64,000 bases of DNA from assembly GCA_947631925.1 (NCBI GenBank), contig CANRNE010000002.1, forward strand, positions 62,001-126,000, given 5' to 3'. Under the pieces are notes generated by a model. The model did no database searches. It worked only from the letters and a program-made list of their open reading frames with translations, and was not told the DNA's origin. The DNA comes from an uncultured Clostridia bacterium. Lineage in GTDB: Bacteria > Bacillota > Clostridia > Christensenellales > Borkfalkiaceae. Shown here piece after piece: positions 24,657-32,481 of this stretch. Numbering within the stretch: position 1 is the stretch's first letter; the number at the start of each line of letters is the position of its first letter. The position numbers and the translations under genes are program-made.

Positions 24657-25007
24657 ATGACGGTCAAGCGCGGAGAACTGTATTATGCCGACCTCTCCCC
24701 CGTCGTGGGGAGCGAACAGGGCGGGGTGCGCCCCGTGCTCGTCGTGCAGAATGACACGGGGAACAAGTACTCCCCCACCGTGATTGCCGCCGCCGTGACG
24801 AGCAAGATTCACAAGGCGAGACTTCCCACCCATATCGAACTTCCGCATGCCTTCGGCCTGCAGCGGGACTCCGTCATTTTGCTCGAGCAAATCCGAACCA
24901 TCGACAAAAAACGCCTGATGGCGCGTATCGGCGAACTTCCGCCCGCCACGATGAGCAAAGTCGACCGCGCCATCCTCATCAGCCTCGGCTTCACCCCCCT
25001 TCCCTGA
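24657..25007 (+). CDS. mazF: MazF/PemK-type mRNA interferase toxin
   Basis: A 116-residue protein of the MazF (EndoA/PemK) family, sequence-specific ribonucleases that cut mRNA. Family features are [11 protein letters not shown] at 5-15, the [16 protein letters not shown] strand-loop at 18-33 with the conserved R25, and the AAAVTSK segment near 44-50. The ATG at 24657 has AAGGAG seven bases upstream; the frame starting at 24624 has no ribosome site. No MazE-like antitoxin frame is seen before or after it. In Clostridia the antitoxin is normally just upstream, so this copy is solitary, or its antitoxin is elsewhere. Confidence 0.9.
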   Translation: MTVKRGELYYADLSPVVGSEQGGVRPVLVVQNDTGNKYSPTVIAAAVTSKIHKARLPTHIELPHAFGLQRDSVILLEQIRTIDKKRLMARIGELPPATMSKVDRAILISLGFTPLP

Positions 25008-25013
25008 CACCGC

Positions 25014-25160
25014 TTTGTCATTTCGACCAAGCCGCGTGCCGCCCACTTTGTCATTTCGGCCAAGCCGCGTGCCGCCCACTTTGTCATTTCGACCAAGCCG
25101 CGTGCCGCCCACTTTGTCATTCCGACCAAGCGAACGCAGTGAGCGCGTGGAGAAATCTCG
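25014..25160. repeat. 33-base tandem repeat after mazF
   Basis: Three full 33-base units (25014-25046, 25047-25079, 25080-25112) and a partial fourth that runs into a GAGAAATCTC-ended element. Each unit holds GTCATTTCGACCAAGCCGCG or a one-base variant. The same TCATT-CGA and GAGAAATCTC ends occur at 1930, 17155 and 58070. Confidence 0.85.
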
Positions 25161-25173
25161 CCCTTTTCTCCAT

Positions 25174-25204
25174 AAAAAATCACCCCCTTGCGCTTGCAAG
25201 GGGG
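25174..25204 (-). terminator. Terminator of the BspA-like lipoprotein gene
   Basis: On the minus strand a perfect 9-base stem (CCCCCTTGC type, 25183-25191 with 25196-25204) and 4-base loop is followed by a T-run (25174-25179). It lies 20 bases after the stop codon. Confidence 0.85.
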
Positions 25205-25224
25205 GAAATGTTATGTTTTTTGCA

Positions 25225-27396
25225 TTACCAGATTTCCGGTGAGCCGTCCGCCCCGTAATGCCAGCCCTTTCCGCCGTCCGCCGCGTCCGTCAGATAGTAG
25301 ACGGTGACGCCCGAAGGCACGGAGGCGTTGGTAAATTCGGCATTGAGCGCGTCCCAATCCTCCTGCGTCCCCTCGAAAAACGCCGTTTGCAGCGCGGAAT
25401 TGGAGAAGGCGTTGGAAAATTTCACGAGATCTTTCCCGAGCACGACGCTCTCGAGCATACTGTTCGAAAACGCGCTCTGCCCGATTCTTTTGACCCCTTT
25501 CCCCACGACGGCCGACGTTACGGGCGCGCCGCAAAAGGCATAGGCGCCAATCTCTTCCACGCCCTCGATGACAATCTTCTCGGGCAGGGCAAGACCCGCG
25601 CAGTACAGCGTCGCCTGCGGCTCCGAGCCCGTGTTGAAGACGGTCGCATAGTTGTTGCCGAAGGTGATTGCCGCATACTCGGAGACAGTGCCCGCATAGT
25701 ATGCTTCTTTGAGCGCATCGCAGGAGACAAACGCCCCGCCTCCCACCGTCTTGAGGCTCTTGGGAAGGTGCACCGTCGTCAGCGCGGAGCAGGATTTGAA
25801 GGCGCCCTCGCCAATCTCGGTGACCCCCTCTTCGAGCGTGACCTCTGCAAGGTCGGCGCAGTTCGAACAGGCAGATTCGCCGAGAACGACGCCTGCGGGA
25901 ACGGTGAGGCTCGTAAAGCCGCACGCCGCAAGCGCAGAATCGCGCACCGTGTAGGCGCTTCCGTGATAGTCGGCGGGCAGGACGAGCGCGCTCGCTTCGC
26001 CGAAATAGGCAATCAGCTGTCCCGCCTTTGTCTGCCAGACGAAGCCGTCCGCGTCGGGCTCCGAGACGACGCTCGCCTCCGACTGCGTGCGGACAACGAC
26101 GTCCGCTGCAAGTCCGTACAGGTTGCCGTCTCCGAAGTCATCCTTCTGCGTGACGTCGATTCCCGAGAGGTTGCAGACCTCTGCGAGGCGGTTGCACCCC
26201 TTGAACGCCTGACGGATGAAGTCGCCCGCGAGCGTCGTCAGCGTAGAGGGAAGCGTCACGGCGGTGACATACTTGTGGTCGAGGAAGAGAGCCTTGTTGG
26301 ACCCAATCTCCGTCACGCCCTCACACACGTCTACCTTTCCCTTATAGGCGTAAGGAACGAGCACGAGCTGCGTCTTTGCCTTGTTGTAGAGAACGCCGTC
26401 CGCGGACGCATAGACCGCGTTCTCGCCGCTCACTTCGATGCGTTCGAGATGTTCCATCGGGAACGTATCCCACACGATCGGCTGCGTGAACGCCTTCCCG
26501 AAGGAGACCGTGCGCAGATTTTCCGTCGTATAAAAGGCATAGCTTCCGAGCTCGGTGACGCCGTCGCCGAAGGAAGCGGACGTGAGCGCGGGGCAATCCT
26601 GAAAGACCTGTGCCCCGAAATTCTCCACTCCCTCCACGGAGAGCGAGCGCATGGACGTGCACCGATAGAAGGCATAGTCGCCCAACGTCTCGAGCGAGCC
26701 GAGCGTGGCGCTCAAGAGCCCCGTGCAGCCGTAGAAGGCGCCCTTTGCCACCGTCGTGACGGACTGCATCTCGATGTTCGCGAGCCCGACACAGCCGTAA
26801 AAGGCGTATTCGCCAATCGTCTTTACCGATTCCGCGAGAAAGACGCTTTGGAGCGTCTCGTCTCCGTCCCCGTCGTCGGCGTAGAAGGCGTTGTCCGCGA
26901 TTGCAATCACGGGCCGCTCCGCATGCGTTTCGGGCACGACGAGCATGTGCCTGTCCGTCACGCTATCGTCCCAGCCTGTCACGGCGTATCCGACGACCGT
27001 GCTCCCGTCCTCGCCGAGCACCTCTTCATAGGTGAGCTCCGAAGGCGTGAGCGTATACCCGCAGACCGAACAGGCGCCGCGGGATATGATATGCGCCCCC
27101 TCTTCGTTCCGTGCGCCGCACCCGCGTTCGCAGACATGGTAGTGGACGGTCTCGTCCCAAGTCCAAGCCTTGCTCCATGCGTGCCCGAGCGCGGGGACCG
27201 TCTCCCTCTCGACATGGGTGGGGTCTGTCTTGCAGACCCGCTCGCGCGAGCCGTCCGCCGTGCAGGTGGGAGCAGTCTCGCTCCACTCCCCCCAATCGTG
27301 GACATGCCCCCCGGGCACGGCCTCCACGTCCGCACAACCCGCTCCCAAGAGGAGCACCGCCGCAACCGTTGCGGCAAGCCAAGTGTGTTTCTTCAT
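25225..27396 (-). CDS. BspA-like leucine-rich-repeat surface lipoprotein
   Basis: A 723-residue predicted lipoprotein. The N-terminal signal (lysines, then a hydrophobic stretch) ends at a lipobox-like LGAGC, with the acylated cysteine at 21. Next comes a histidine- and cysteine-rich segment (about 30-115) with CxxC pairs, then many BspA-type repeats of the form (N/S)-x-AF-x-x-C-x-x-L (about 165-340, 400-430, 500-690). Such proteins are surface adhesins or ligand binders in gut and oral bacteria; no ligand can be named. The ATG at 27394-27396 is seven bases after GGAGG. Transcription appears controlled by two operators (27412-27432 and 27443-27463) shared with the divergent XRE regulator. Confidence 0.88.
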   Translation of the reverse strand: MKKHTWLAATVAAVLLLGAGCADVEAVPGGHVHDWGEWSETAPTCTADGSRERVCKTDPTHVERETVPALGHAWSKAWTWDETVHYHVCERGCGARNEEGAHIISRGACSVCGYTLTPSELTYEEVLGEDGSTVVGYAVTGWDDSVTDRHMLVVPETHAERPVIAIADNAFYADDGDGDETLQSVFLAESVKTIGEYAFYGCVGLANIEMQSVTTVAKGAFYGCTGLLSATLGSLETLGDYAFYRCTSMRSLSVEGVENFGAQVFQDCPALTSASFGDGVTELGSYAFYTTENLRTVSFGKAFTQPIVWDTFPMEHLERIEVSGENAVYASADGVLYNKAKTQLVLVPYAYKGKVDVCEGVTEIGSNKALFLDHKYVTAVTLPSTLTTLAGDFIRQAFKGCNRLAEVCNLSGIDVTQKDDFGDGNLYGLAADVVVRTQSEASVVSEPDADGFVWQTKAGQLIAYFGEASALVLPADYHGSAYTVRDSALAACGFTSLTVPAGVVLGESACSNCADLAEVTLEEGVTEIGEGAFKSCSALTTVHLPKSLKTVGGGAFVSCDALKEAYYAGTVSEYAAITFGNNYATVFNTGSEPQATLYCAGLALPEKIVIEGVEEIGAYAFCGAPVTSAVVGKGVKRIGQSAFSNSMLESVVLGKDLVKFSNAFSNSALQTAFFEGTQEDWDALNAEFTNASVPSGVTVYYLTDAADGGKGWHYGADGSPEIW

Positions 27397-27411
27397 CACA
27401 TTACCTCCATT

Positions 27412-27432
27412 GATATACAGTTAGTGTATATC
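27412..27432. promoter_or_regulatory. Operator 1 between lipoprotein and XRE genes
   Basis: Perfect inverted repeat GATATACA-N5-TGTATATC. It lies in the predicted 5' leader of the lipoprotein mRNA. It shares the core TATACA-N5-TGTATA with operator 2, centre to centre 31 bases, or about three helical turns. Confidence 0.75.
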
Positions 27433-27442
27433 CTTTTCTCAT

Positions 27443-27463
27443 ATTATACAGATAATGTATAAT
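27443..27463. promoter_or_regulatory. Operator 2, overlapping both promoters
   Basis: Perfect inverted repeat ATTATACA-N5-TGTATAAT. Its left arm contains the -10 box of the lipoprotein promoter on the minus strand, and its right arm contains a TATAAT that could be the -10 of the XRE gene on the plus strand. A bound dimer would block both. Confidence 0.78.
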
Positions 27464-27471
27464 GAAGTCAA
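27443..27471 (-). promoter_or_regulatory. Promoter of the BspA-like lipoprotein gene
   Basis: TTGACT (27466-27471, minus), 17-base spacer, TATAAT (27443-27448). The -10 and spacer are covered by operator 2. Confidence 0.8.
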
Positions 27472-27492
27472 GCATTTGCGAGGGAAAACGGT

Positions 27493-27708
27493 ATGGAAAT
27501 CAAGGAAGAATTCGGGAAACGTCTGCTTGCGCGGCGCAAGGAACTTCATTTGACGCAAAAGGAGGTCGCCGCGGCGCTCGGCGTCGCGCAACCCGTCTAT
27601 CAACGGTTCGAAAAGGGAATTTTTGAATGCAATTATGCCCAGATTGCCGCGCTCTGCCGCCTCTATGACGTCTCGGCGGACTATCTGCTCGGCATCGCGG
27701 AATATTGA
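27493..27708 (+). CDS. XRE (Cro/CI) family transcriptional regulator
   Basis: A 71-residue DNA-binding protein consisting almost only of the Cro/CI helix-turn-helix: LTQKEVAAALGVAQPVYQRF near 20-39, with the typical EKG turn after it and a C-terminal YDVSADYLLGI. It has no sensor domain, so it may respond through protein level or another partner. It is divergent from the lipoprotein gene, and the two palindromes between them are the obvious binding sites. I infer autoregulation and repression of the lipoprotein. A terminator follows at 27731. Confidence 0.88.
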   Translation: MEIKEEFGKRLLARRKELHLTQKEVAAALGVAQPVYQRFEKGIFECNYAQIAALCRLYDVSADYLLGIAEY

Positions 27709-27730
27709 CCCCATTCCCAAAAAACACACA

Positions 27731-27757
27731 AAAAACCGCACCTGTGTGCGGTTTTTT
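27731..27757. terminator. Terminator between the XRE gene and pnp (convergent)
   Basis: An 11-base stem (AAAAACCGCAC with its complement, 27731-27741 and 27746-27756) and CTGT loop. T-rich on the plus strand and A-rich at the other end, so it can serve both directions. Confidence 0.9.
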
Positions 27758-27772
27758 TGAATTTCCTATCCA

Positions 27773-29869
27773 TTACGAAAGTTTCTCAAGCAGTTTGAAG
27801 TCGATGCCCTTCTCGCCAATCTTGATAATCTTCACCTTGACCACATCGCCGACGGAGAGCACGTCCTCCACCTTCTCGACACGCTTGTCCGAGAGCTTGG
27901 AGATGTGAATCATGCCGTCTTTGCCGGGTGCGAATTCGACGAACGCGCCCATCGTGGAGAGGATGCGGACGACCCGACCGATGAACATGTCGCCGACCTC
28001 GGGGTCGTGCACGATGCTCTCGACGATGGCCTTTGCCTTGAGCGCGGCCTCGGCGTCGCCGTAGGAAGCGATGCACACGGTGCCGTCGTCCTCGATGTCA
28101 ATCTTGGTGCCCGTCTCTGCGATGATGGAGTTGATGACCTTGCCCTGTTTGCCGACCACGTCGCCAATCTTCTCGGGATCGATTTTGAAGAAGATGATGC
28201 GGGGCGCATATTTGGACAGCTCGGGGCTGACCTCGGGCACGCAGGCGAGCATCTTGGAGAGGATGAACTGTCTGCCCTCATTCGCCTGTTCGATGGCGGT
28301 GTGCATAATCTCCTCGGAGATGCCCTTAATCTTGATATCCATCTGGATGGCGGTGATGCCCTTGACGGTGCCCGCGACTTTGAAGTCCATGTCGCCGAGG
28401 AAGTCCTCGAGGCCCTGAATATCCGTCATGACGCGGAATTCTCCCGTCTCCTGATTCTTGATGAGGCCCATTGCGACGCCCGCGACGGGAGCCTTGATGG
28501 GCACGCCGGCATCCATGAGCGCCATGGTGGAGCCGCAGACGGACGCCATCGACGAGGAGCCGTTGGACGAGAGGATGTCGTTGACGACACGGATAGCGTA
28601 AGGGAACTCCTCTACGGGCGGGATGACAGGCTCGAGTGCACGCTCTGCGAGGGCACCATGTCCGATTTCACGCCGTCCGGGACTGCGCAGCGCCTTGGCT
28701 TCGCCCGTGCAGTACCCGGGGAAGTTGTACTGGTGCATGTACCGCTTTTCCGTCTCGTCGTCGAGCCCTTCGAGCTTCTGCGCCGCGGCGAGCATGTCGA
28801 GCGTGCAGGTGGTGAGCGTCTGGGTCTGTCCGCGGGTGAAGACGGCAGAGCCGTGAGCGCGGGGAAGGACGCTTCTCTCGCACCAAATCGGGCGAACGTC
28901 CTTGAGCCCTCTCCCGTCGGGGCGGATGCCCTTGTCGAAAATCTTCGCGCGCACCTTCTCCTTGGTGAGATAGTACAGGCTGTCCTTGATTTCCCGCACG
29001 TTGTCGGGGTAGATATCCTTGAAGTGTTCGAGGGTCTCCGCGTCCACCTCGTCCTGTCTCTTCTGCCGCTCCTGACGGTCGAAGGTGTCGAGCGCCCAGT
29101 CGAGTTTTTCGCCCGCAAATTCGCGCACCGCGGCGTCGATGTCCTCGGGGATGTGATAGAGCTCGATGGCACGCTTGGGCTTGCCGACGGCGGGAACGAT
29201 GACGTCCTCGATGTAGGCGCAAATCTTGGAGATTTCCGCCTGTCCGAACATGATGGCGCCCACCATTTCGTCGTTGGTGACTTCGTTGGCGCCCGCCTCA
29301 ATCATGAGAATGGCGTCCTTGGAGCCCGCGAGGTTGAGGTGAATGGAGCTATTCTTTCTCTGCTCATAGTCGGGGTTGATGACGTATTTGCCGTCCACGA
29401 GTCCGACCACGACGCTCCCTGTGGGGCCCGCCCACGGGATGTCCGAAATCGCAAGCGCGATGGAGGAGCCCACCATGGCGAGGGGTTCGGGCGCAACGTC
29501 GGGTTCGACGGAGAGCGCAGTCGCCGTCACGACGACGTCGTTGAAGAGTCCCTTCGGGAAGAGCGGGCGAAGCGGTCTGTCGATGAGACGGGCGGTGAGG
29601 ATGGCTTTATCGGACGCCCTCCCCTCCCTTCTCTTGAAGCCGCCGGGGATTTTCCCGACCGCAAACATCTTCTCTTCATAGTCCACTTGGAGCGGGAAGA
29701 AATCGATGCCGTCTCTCGGCGTCTCGGACATGCACACGTTCACCATGACGACCGTCTCTCCGCAGCGAACCACGCAGGACCCGTTGGTCTGTTCGGCATA
29801 CTTGCCCGTCTCGACGACGACCTCTCTGCCGCCAATCGGAAACCTGAATTCTTTGTACGTTTGTGTCAT
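27773..29869 (-). CDS. pnp: Polyribonucleotide nucleotidyltransferase (PNPase)
   Basis: Phosphate-dependent 3'-5' exoribonuclease that degrades mRNA and trims small RNAs. The 698-residue protein has the usual order: first RNase PH domain (about 1-215), helical linker, second RNase PH domain with the catalytic loop (about 310-545), KH domain with GKQG (about 555-610), and S1 RNA-binding domain (about 620-695). Length and motifs are standard. It follows rpsO with a hairpin between them, as in most bacteria. Confidence 0.97.
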   Translation of the reverse strand: MTQTYKEFRFPIGGREVVVETGKYAEQTNGSCVVRCGETVVMVNVCMSETPRDGIDFFPLQVDYEEKMFAVGKIPGGFKRREGRASDKAILTARLIDRPLRPLFPKGLFNDVVVTATALSVEPDVAPEPLAMVGSSIALAISDIPWAGPTGSVVVGLVDGKYVINPDYEQRKNSSIHLNLAGSKDAILMIEAGANEVTNDEMVGAIMFGQAEISKICAYIEDVIVPAVGKPKRAIELYHIPEDIDAAVREFAGEKLDWALDTFDRQERQKRQDEVDAETLEHFKDIYPDNVREIKDSLYYLTKEKVRAKIFDKGIRPDGRGLKDVRPIWCERSVLPRAHGSAVFTRGQTQTLTTCTLDMLAAAQKLEGLDDETEKRYMHQYNFPGYCTGEAKALRSPGRREIGHGALAERALEPVIPPVEEFPYAIRVVNDILSSNGSSSMASVCGSTMALMDAGVPIKAPVAGVAMGLIKNQETGEFRVMTDIQGLEDFLGDMDFKVAGTVKGITAIQMDIKIKGISEEIMHTAIEQANEGRQFILSKMLACVPEVSPELSKYAPRIIFFKIDPEKIGDVVGKQGKVINSIIAETGTKIDIEDDGTVCIASYGDAEAALKAKAIVESIVHDPEVGDMFIGRVVRILSTMGAFVEFAPGKDGMIHISKLSDKRVEKVEDVLSVGDVVKVKIIKIGEKGIDFKLLEKLS

Positions 29870-29941
29870 AAAATTTGTTTCTCCTTGCCTTTCCTATTTC
29901 TTTGCCCCACAGCCCCGTGGCTACGGATGCGGTTTTCCATG

Positions 29942-29974
29942 AAAAAAAGGGTGGAAGAAAACCCCGCCCTTTTT
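29942..29974 (-). terminator. Attenuator or terminator between rpsO and pnp
   Basis: On the minus strand a stem of about 11 pairs (one wobble), GGGCGG opposite CCACCC, is followed by a T-run. A partial terminator between rpsO and pnp is typical and sets the relative level of the two. Confidence 0.7.
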
Positions 29975-29982
29975 GCAGTTCG

Positions 29983-30237
29983 TTACTTACGGAGATCCAG
30001 CGCCGCGATGACGGCACGGTAGCGCTCGATGTCTTTGGCTTTGAGATAATCCAAAAGACCGCGGCGGCGACCGACCATCTTCAGAAGCCCTCTTCTCGAG
30101 TGATTGTCGTGCTTGTGCTCTTTGAGATGCTCGTTGAGGTGGTTGATGCGCTCGGTGAGCAGAGCAATCTGCACTTCGGGAGAACCCGTGTCACCCTCGT
30201 GAGATGCGAACTTTGCGATGATTTCGCTCTTTTCCAT
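29983..30237 (-). CDS. rpsO: 30S ribosomal protein S15
   Basis: Small-subunit primary-binding protein, 84 residues of standard length. Hallmarks are [17 protein letters not shown] near 15-31, [15 protein letters not shown] near 38-52 and the C-terminal [14 protein letters not shown]. It has a promoter at 30319-30347 with an 80-base leader, long enough for the autoregulatory structure usual for rpsO, though I cannot assign one by eye. Confidence 0.97.
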   Translation of the reverse strand: MEKSEIIAKFASHEGDTGSPEVQIALLTERINHLNEHLKEHKHDNHSRRGLLKMVGRRRGLLDYLKAKDIERYRAVIAALDLRK

Positions 30238-30318
30238 TTGCGTTTATCCTCCTATGGAAGTATTCGCGAGACGCCAAGAGGTGCGTGGAGAGCGCGTCTC
30301 CTCGCGTCCGTCTGATAT

Positions 30319-30347
30319 AGAATACCACATTTCGGCGACGTTGTCAA
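30319..30347 (-). promoter_or_regulatory. Promoter of rpsO-pnp
   Basis: TTGACA (30342-30347, minus), 17-base spacer, TATTCT (30319-30324). The rest of the 280-base gap up to 30517 shows only a small GGGCGC-GCGCCC hairpin at 30451-30465 and no gene. Confidence 0.75.
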
Positions 30348-30517
30348 AGGATTTCACGCGCACGGACAATAAATTTTCGCAAATTTCCCGTTTCGCCCCA
30401 TCCCTCATACCGACGACCGAAGGGAGGAGTGTATCTTGAAAGATTCACTCGGGCGCTCCGCGCCCTCGGGATGAGGGCGGGGAATCATCGGAACAAAACA
30501 AAAGAAATCGCGTGAAA

Positions 30518-31903
30518 TCAGCAAAGCGTTTCGCCGAAACCAATCTTTTCCTTCTCCGCGAGCAGTTTATCAACTTTTGCGAGGTAGGTGGGAATATCCT
30601 TCGGGCTGCCGACGCGCTCAATTCTCCCCTCTGCGGAAAAAATCTTCTTGGAAATCGCATTCGCGCCGACGGCGAGGTTGTCGCAGGTCTCCTCCATGAC
30701 GTCGACGTTGTAGACGCACGCCTTGCCCGCCTTGGTCCAGCCGACGTTCTCGTGCGAACCCGCCATATATTTCTGCCGATAGAGGTAGTACGGCTCGTAG
30801 CCCGCCGCAGTGAGTTTTTTGCGAGAATAGGCTATCATCTCGGACATGCCCCCCTCGAAAAGGCTCTCCGTCTCCTCTTTGAGGCGTGCGCCCTTCTTGA
30901 GGCAGAGGGTGTGGACGGTGATATTTTCGGGAGAAAGTTCGACCGCCCTGTCCACGCTTGCACAAAATTCCTCCAGGCTTTCCCCCGTGAGACCCGCGAT
31001 GAGGTCGCAGTTGAGGTCAAACTCGTACGGGCGCGCCATCCCGAACGCGCGGACGACGTCCTCCCCCGTGTGCTTTCTGCCGATGGCCTCGAGCGTCCTG
31101 TCCGAAAAACTTTGCGCGTTGATGCACAGCCGCGTCACGCCGTATTTTTGACACAGGTCGAGTTTTTCCGCGCAAAACGTGTCGGGCCGCCCTGCCTCCA
31201 CCGTATATTCGCACCCGTTTTGCCGAAGGGGCGCGACCGCGCGAAACACCCGCTCGAGCTCCTCGGGGGAGAGCACAAAGGGCGTCCCCCCGCCGATGTA
31301 CACCGAGCGCAGCCGTTTTATCTGCCCCGCCGCGGCCGCAAGTTCCTTTTCCAAGGCGGAAAGATAGGCGGGCATGTACCCGTGCGTTGCCGCAATGGGC
31401 GCGGTGATGAAGGAGCAATACACGCATTTCGTGGGACAGAAGGGCAGCGAGACGAAGAGGTCGCAATTGTCGGGATTTTTCTCATAGATGCCCCGCTGGC
31501 CCGCAATCACCCGTTTGGTGAGGGCGATGTTCTCCTCCGAGACGCCAAGGGTGCGGAAAAATTCCTCGAACTCCCCCTTCTTCTCGAGATTTTGGTAGGC
31601 GAGCCGCGTCGGACGGATGCCTGTCAGCGACCCCCAAGGAAGCGTTTTTTTATACCGTTTGGCGAGTAATTTGTAGAGGCCGAGTTTTGCGAAGCGCTTT
31701 ACAAGGCTCTTCTTCTCCGTCTCGCCCGCATAGCGCTCCCAATCGGTGAAGGCAAATTCCTCGCCGTCGATGATAAACCGATTATAAAATTCCTCGCCGC
31801 GCACCGCGAATGTATGCGAAATTCCGAGCGCCGACGCGCCCTCGAAGAGGCGCACGACGTCCATGAGTTCGCAGGTCAAAGATTCAGTGGCGGAGGTAAC
31901 CAT
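30518..31903 (-). CDS. hemZ: Oxygen-independent coproporphyrinogen III oxidase-like radical SAM protein HemZ
   Basis: A 461-residue radical SAM enzyme. The cluster-binding motif CPTKCVYC is at 156-163, followed by an IGGGTP segment that marks the HemN/HemZ family. HemZ converts coproporphyrinogen to protoporphyrinogen without oxygen, though some members act as heme chaperones. The N-terminal 110 residues form the HemZ-specific extension. I start at the ATG 31901-31903 with GAGGAG upstream; it overlaps the end of the upstream MBL gene by 20 bases. No other heme genes are nearby. The last codons coincide with a short copy of the repeat-tail motif TTTCGGCGAAA. Confidence 0.88.
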   Translation of the reverse strand: MVTSATESLTCELMDVVRLFEGASALGISHTFAVRGEEFYNRFIIDGEEFAFTDWERYAGETEKKSLVKRFAKLGLYKLLAKRYKKTLPWGSLTGIRPTRLAYQNLEKKGEFEEFFRTLGVSEENIALTKRVIAGQRGIYEKNPDNCDLFVSLPFCPTKCVYCSFITAPIAATHGYMPAYLSALEKELAAAAGQIKRLRSVYIGGGTPFVLSPEELERVFRAVAPLRQNGCEYTVEAGRPDTFCAEKLDLCQKYGVTRLCINAQSFSDRTLEAIGRKHTGEDVVRAFGMARPYEFDLNCDLIAGLTGESLEEFCASVDRAVELSPENITVHTLCLKKGARLKEETESLFEGGMSEMIAYSRKKLTAAGYEPYYLYRQKYMAGSHENVGWTKAGKACVYNVDVMEETCDNLAVGANAISKKIFSAEGRIERVGSPKDIPTYLAKVDKLLAEKEKIGFGETLC

Positions 31904-32480
31904 ACATTTTCTCCTCGTCAAGTGTTGTGGGCATACCATGTCCGGGGTAGACCGTTAAATTTTCAAGTTTTTTCAGGCGCGAAAGGCTCTTCTTCATGTC
32001 GGATTCGCTCCCCGTGGGCAGGTCGCACCTGCCGATGTCGCGGCGGAACAGGGTATCCCCCGTGAAGATTTCCCCCTCGGTGAGAAAGCAGCAGCTCCCC
32101 GCCGTGTGTCCCGGGGTCGCCATCACCGCAAACCGCATGCCGCAAAGCGGAATCACATCCCCGTCCTCAAAGGTAAAATGAATGGGAAAAGGCGGAACAA
32201 TTCTTCCGAATTCCGCCCCCATGTTGTCATTTCCGAGCGCGAGCGCCCGCTCTTTGGCGAGACAGCCAATCTTCGTCCCCGCGGCGGCAAGGCGCGCGCA
32301 TCCCCCGATGTGGTCGAAGTGCCCGTGCGTCAGAAGCGCATAGCGAATGACAAGTCCCCTCTTTTGCGCCTCCTCGAGAACTTCCGGCGTCGCGGGGTCT
32401 ATCGCCACCGCCTCTTCCCCGAGGGAGACAAGGTAGCAATTCGCGGCAAAAATTTTTGGATGAACGGTGAGAATCTGCAT
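31884..32480 (-). CDS. MBL-fold metallo-hydrolase (glyoxalase II-like)
   Basis: A 198-residue protein with the metallo-beta-lactamase metal site THGHFDH at 51-57, later TPGHTAG near 122-128, FTGDTLF near 138-144 and a final PGHG near 178-181. This size and motif set match the small hydroxyacylglutathione-hydrolase-like proteins found after rel in Clostridia; the true substrate is unknown. The ATG lies one base after the rel stop (TGATATG), so they are coupled. Confidence 0.9.
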   Translation of the reverse strand: MQILTVHPKIFAANCYLVSLGEEAVAIDPATPEVLEEAQKRGLVIRYALLTHGHFDHIGGCARLAAAGTKIGCLAKERALALGNDNMGAEFGRIVPPFPIHFTFEDGDVIPLCGMRFAVMATPGHTAGSCCFLTEGEIFTGDTLFRRDIGRCDLPTGSESDMKKSLSRLKKLENLTVYPGHGMPTTLDEEKMYGYLRH

Positions 32481-32481
32481 A

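Noticed and set aside
25014-25140. Tandem array considered as a CRISPR
   Set aside because: The 33-base units are adjacent with no spacers, and no cas gene is present.
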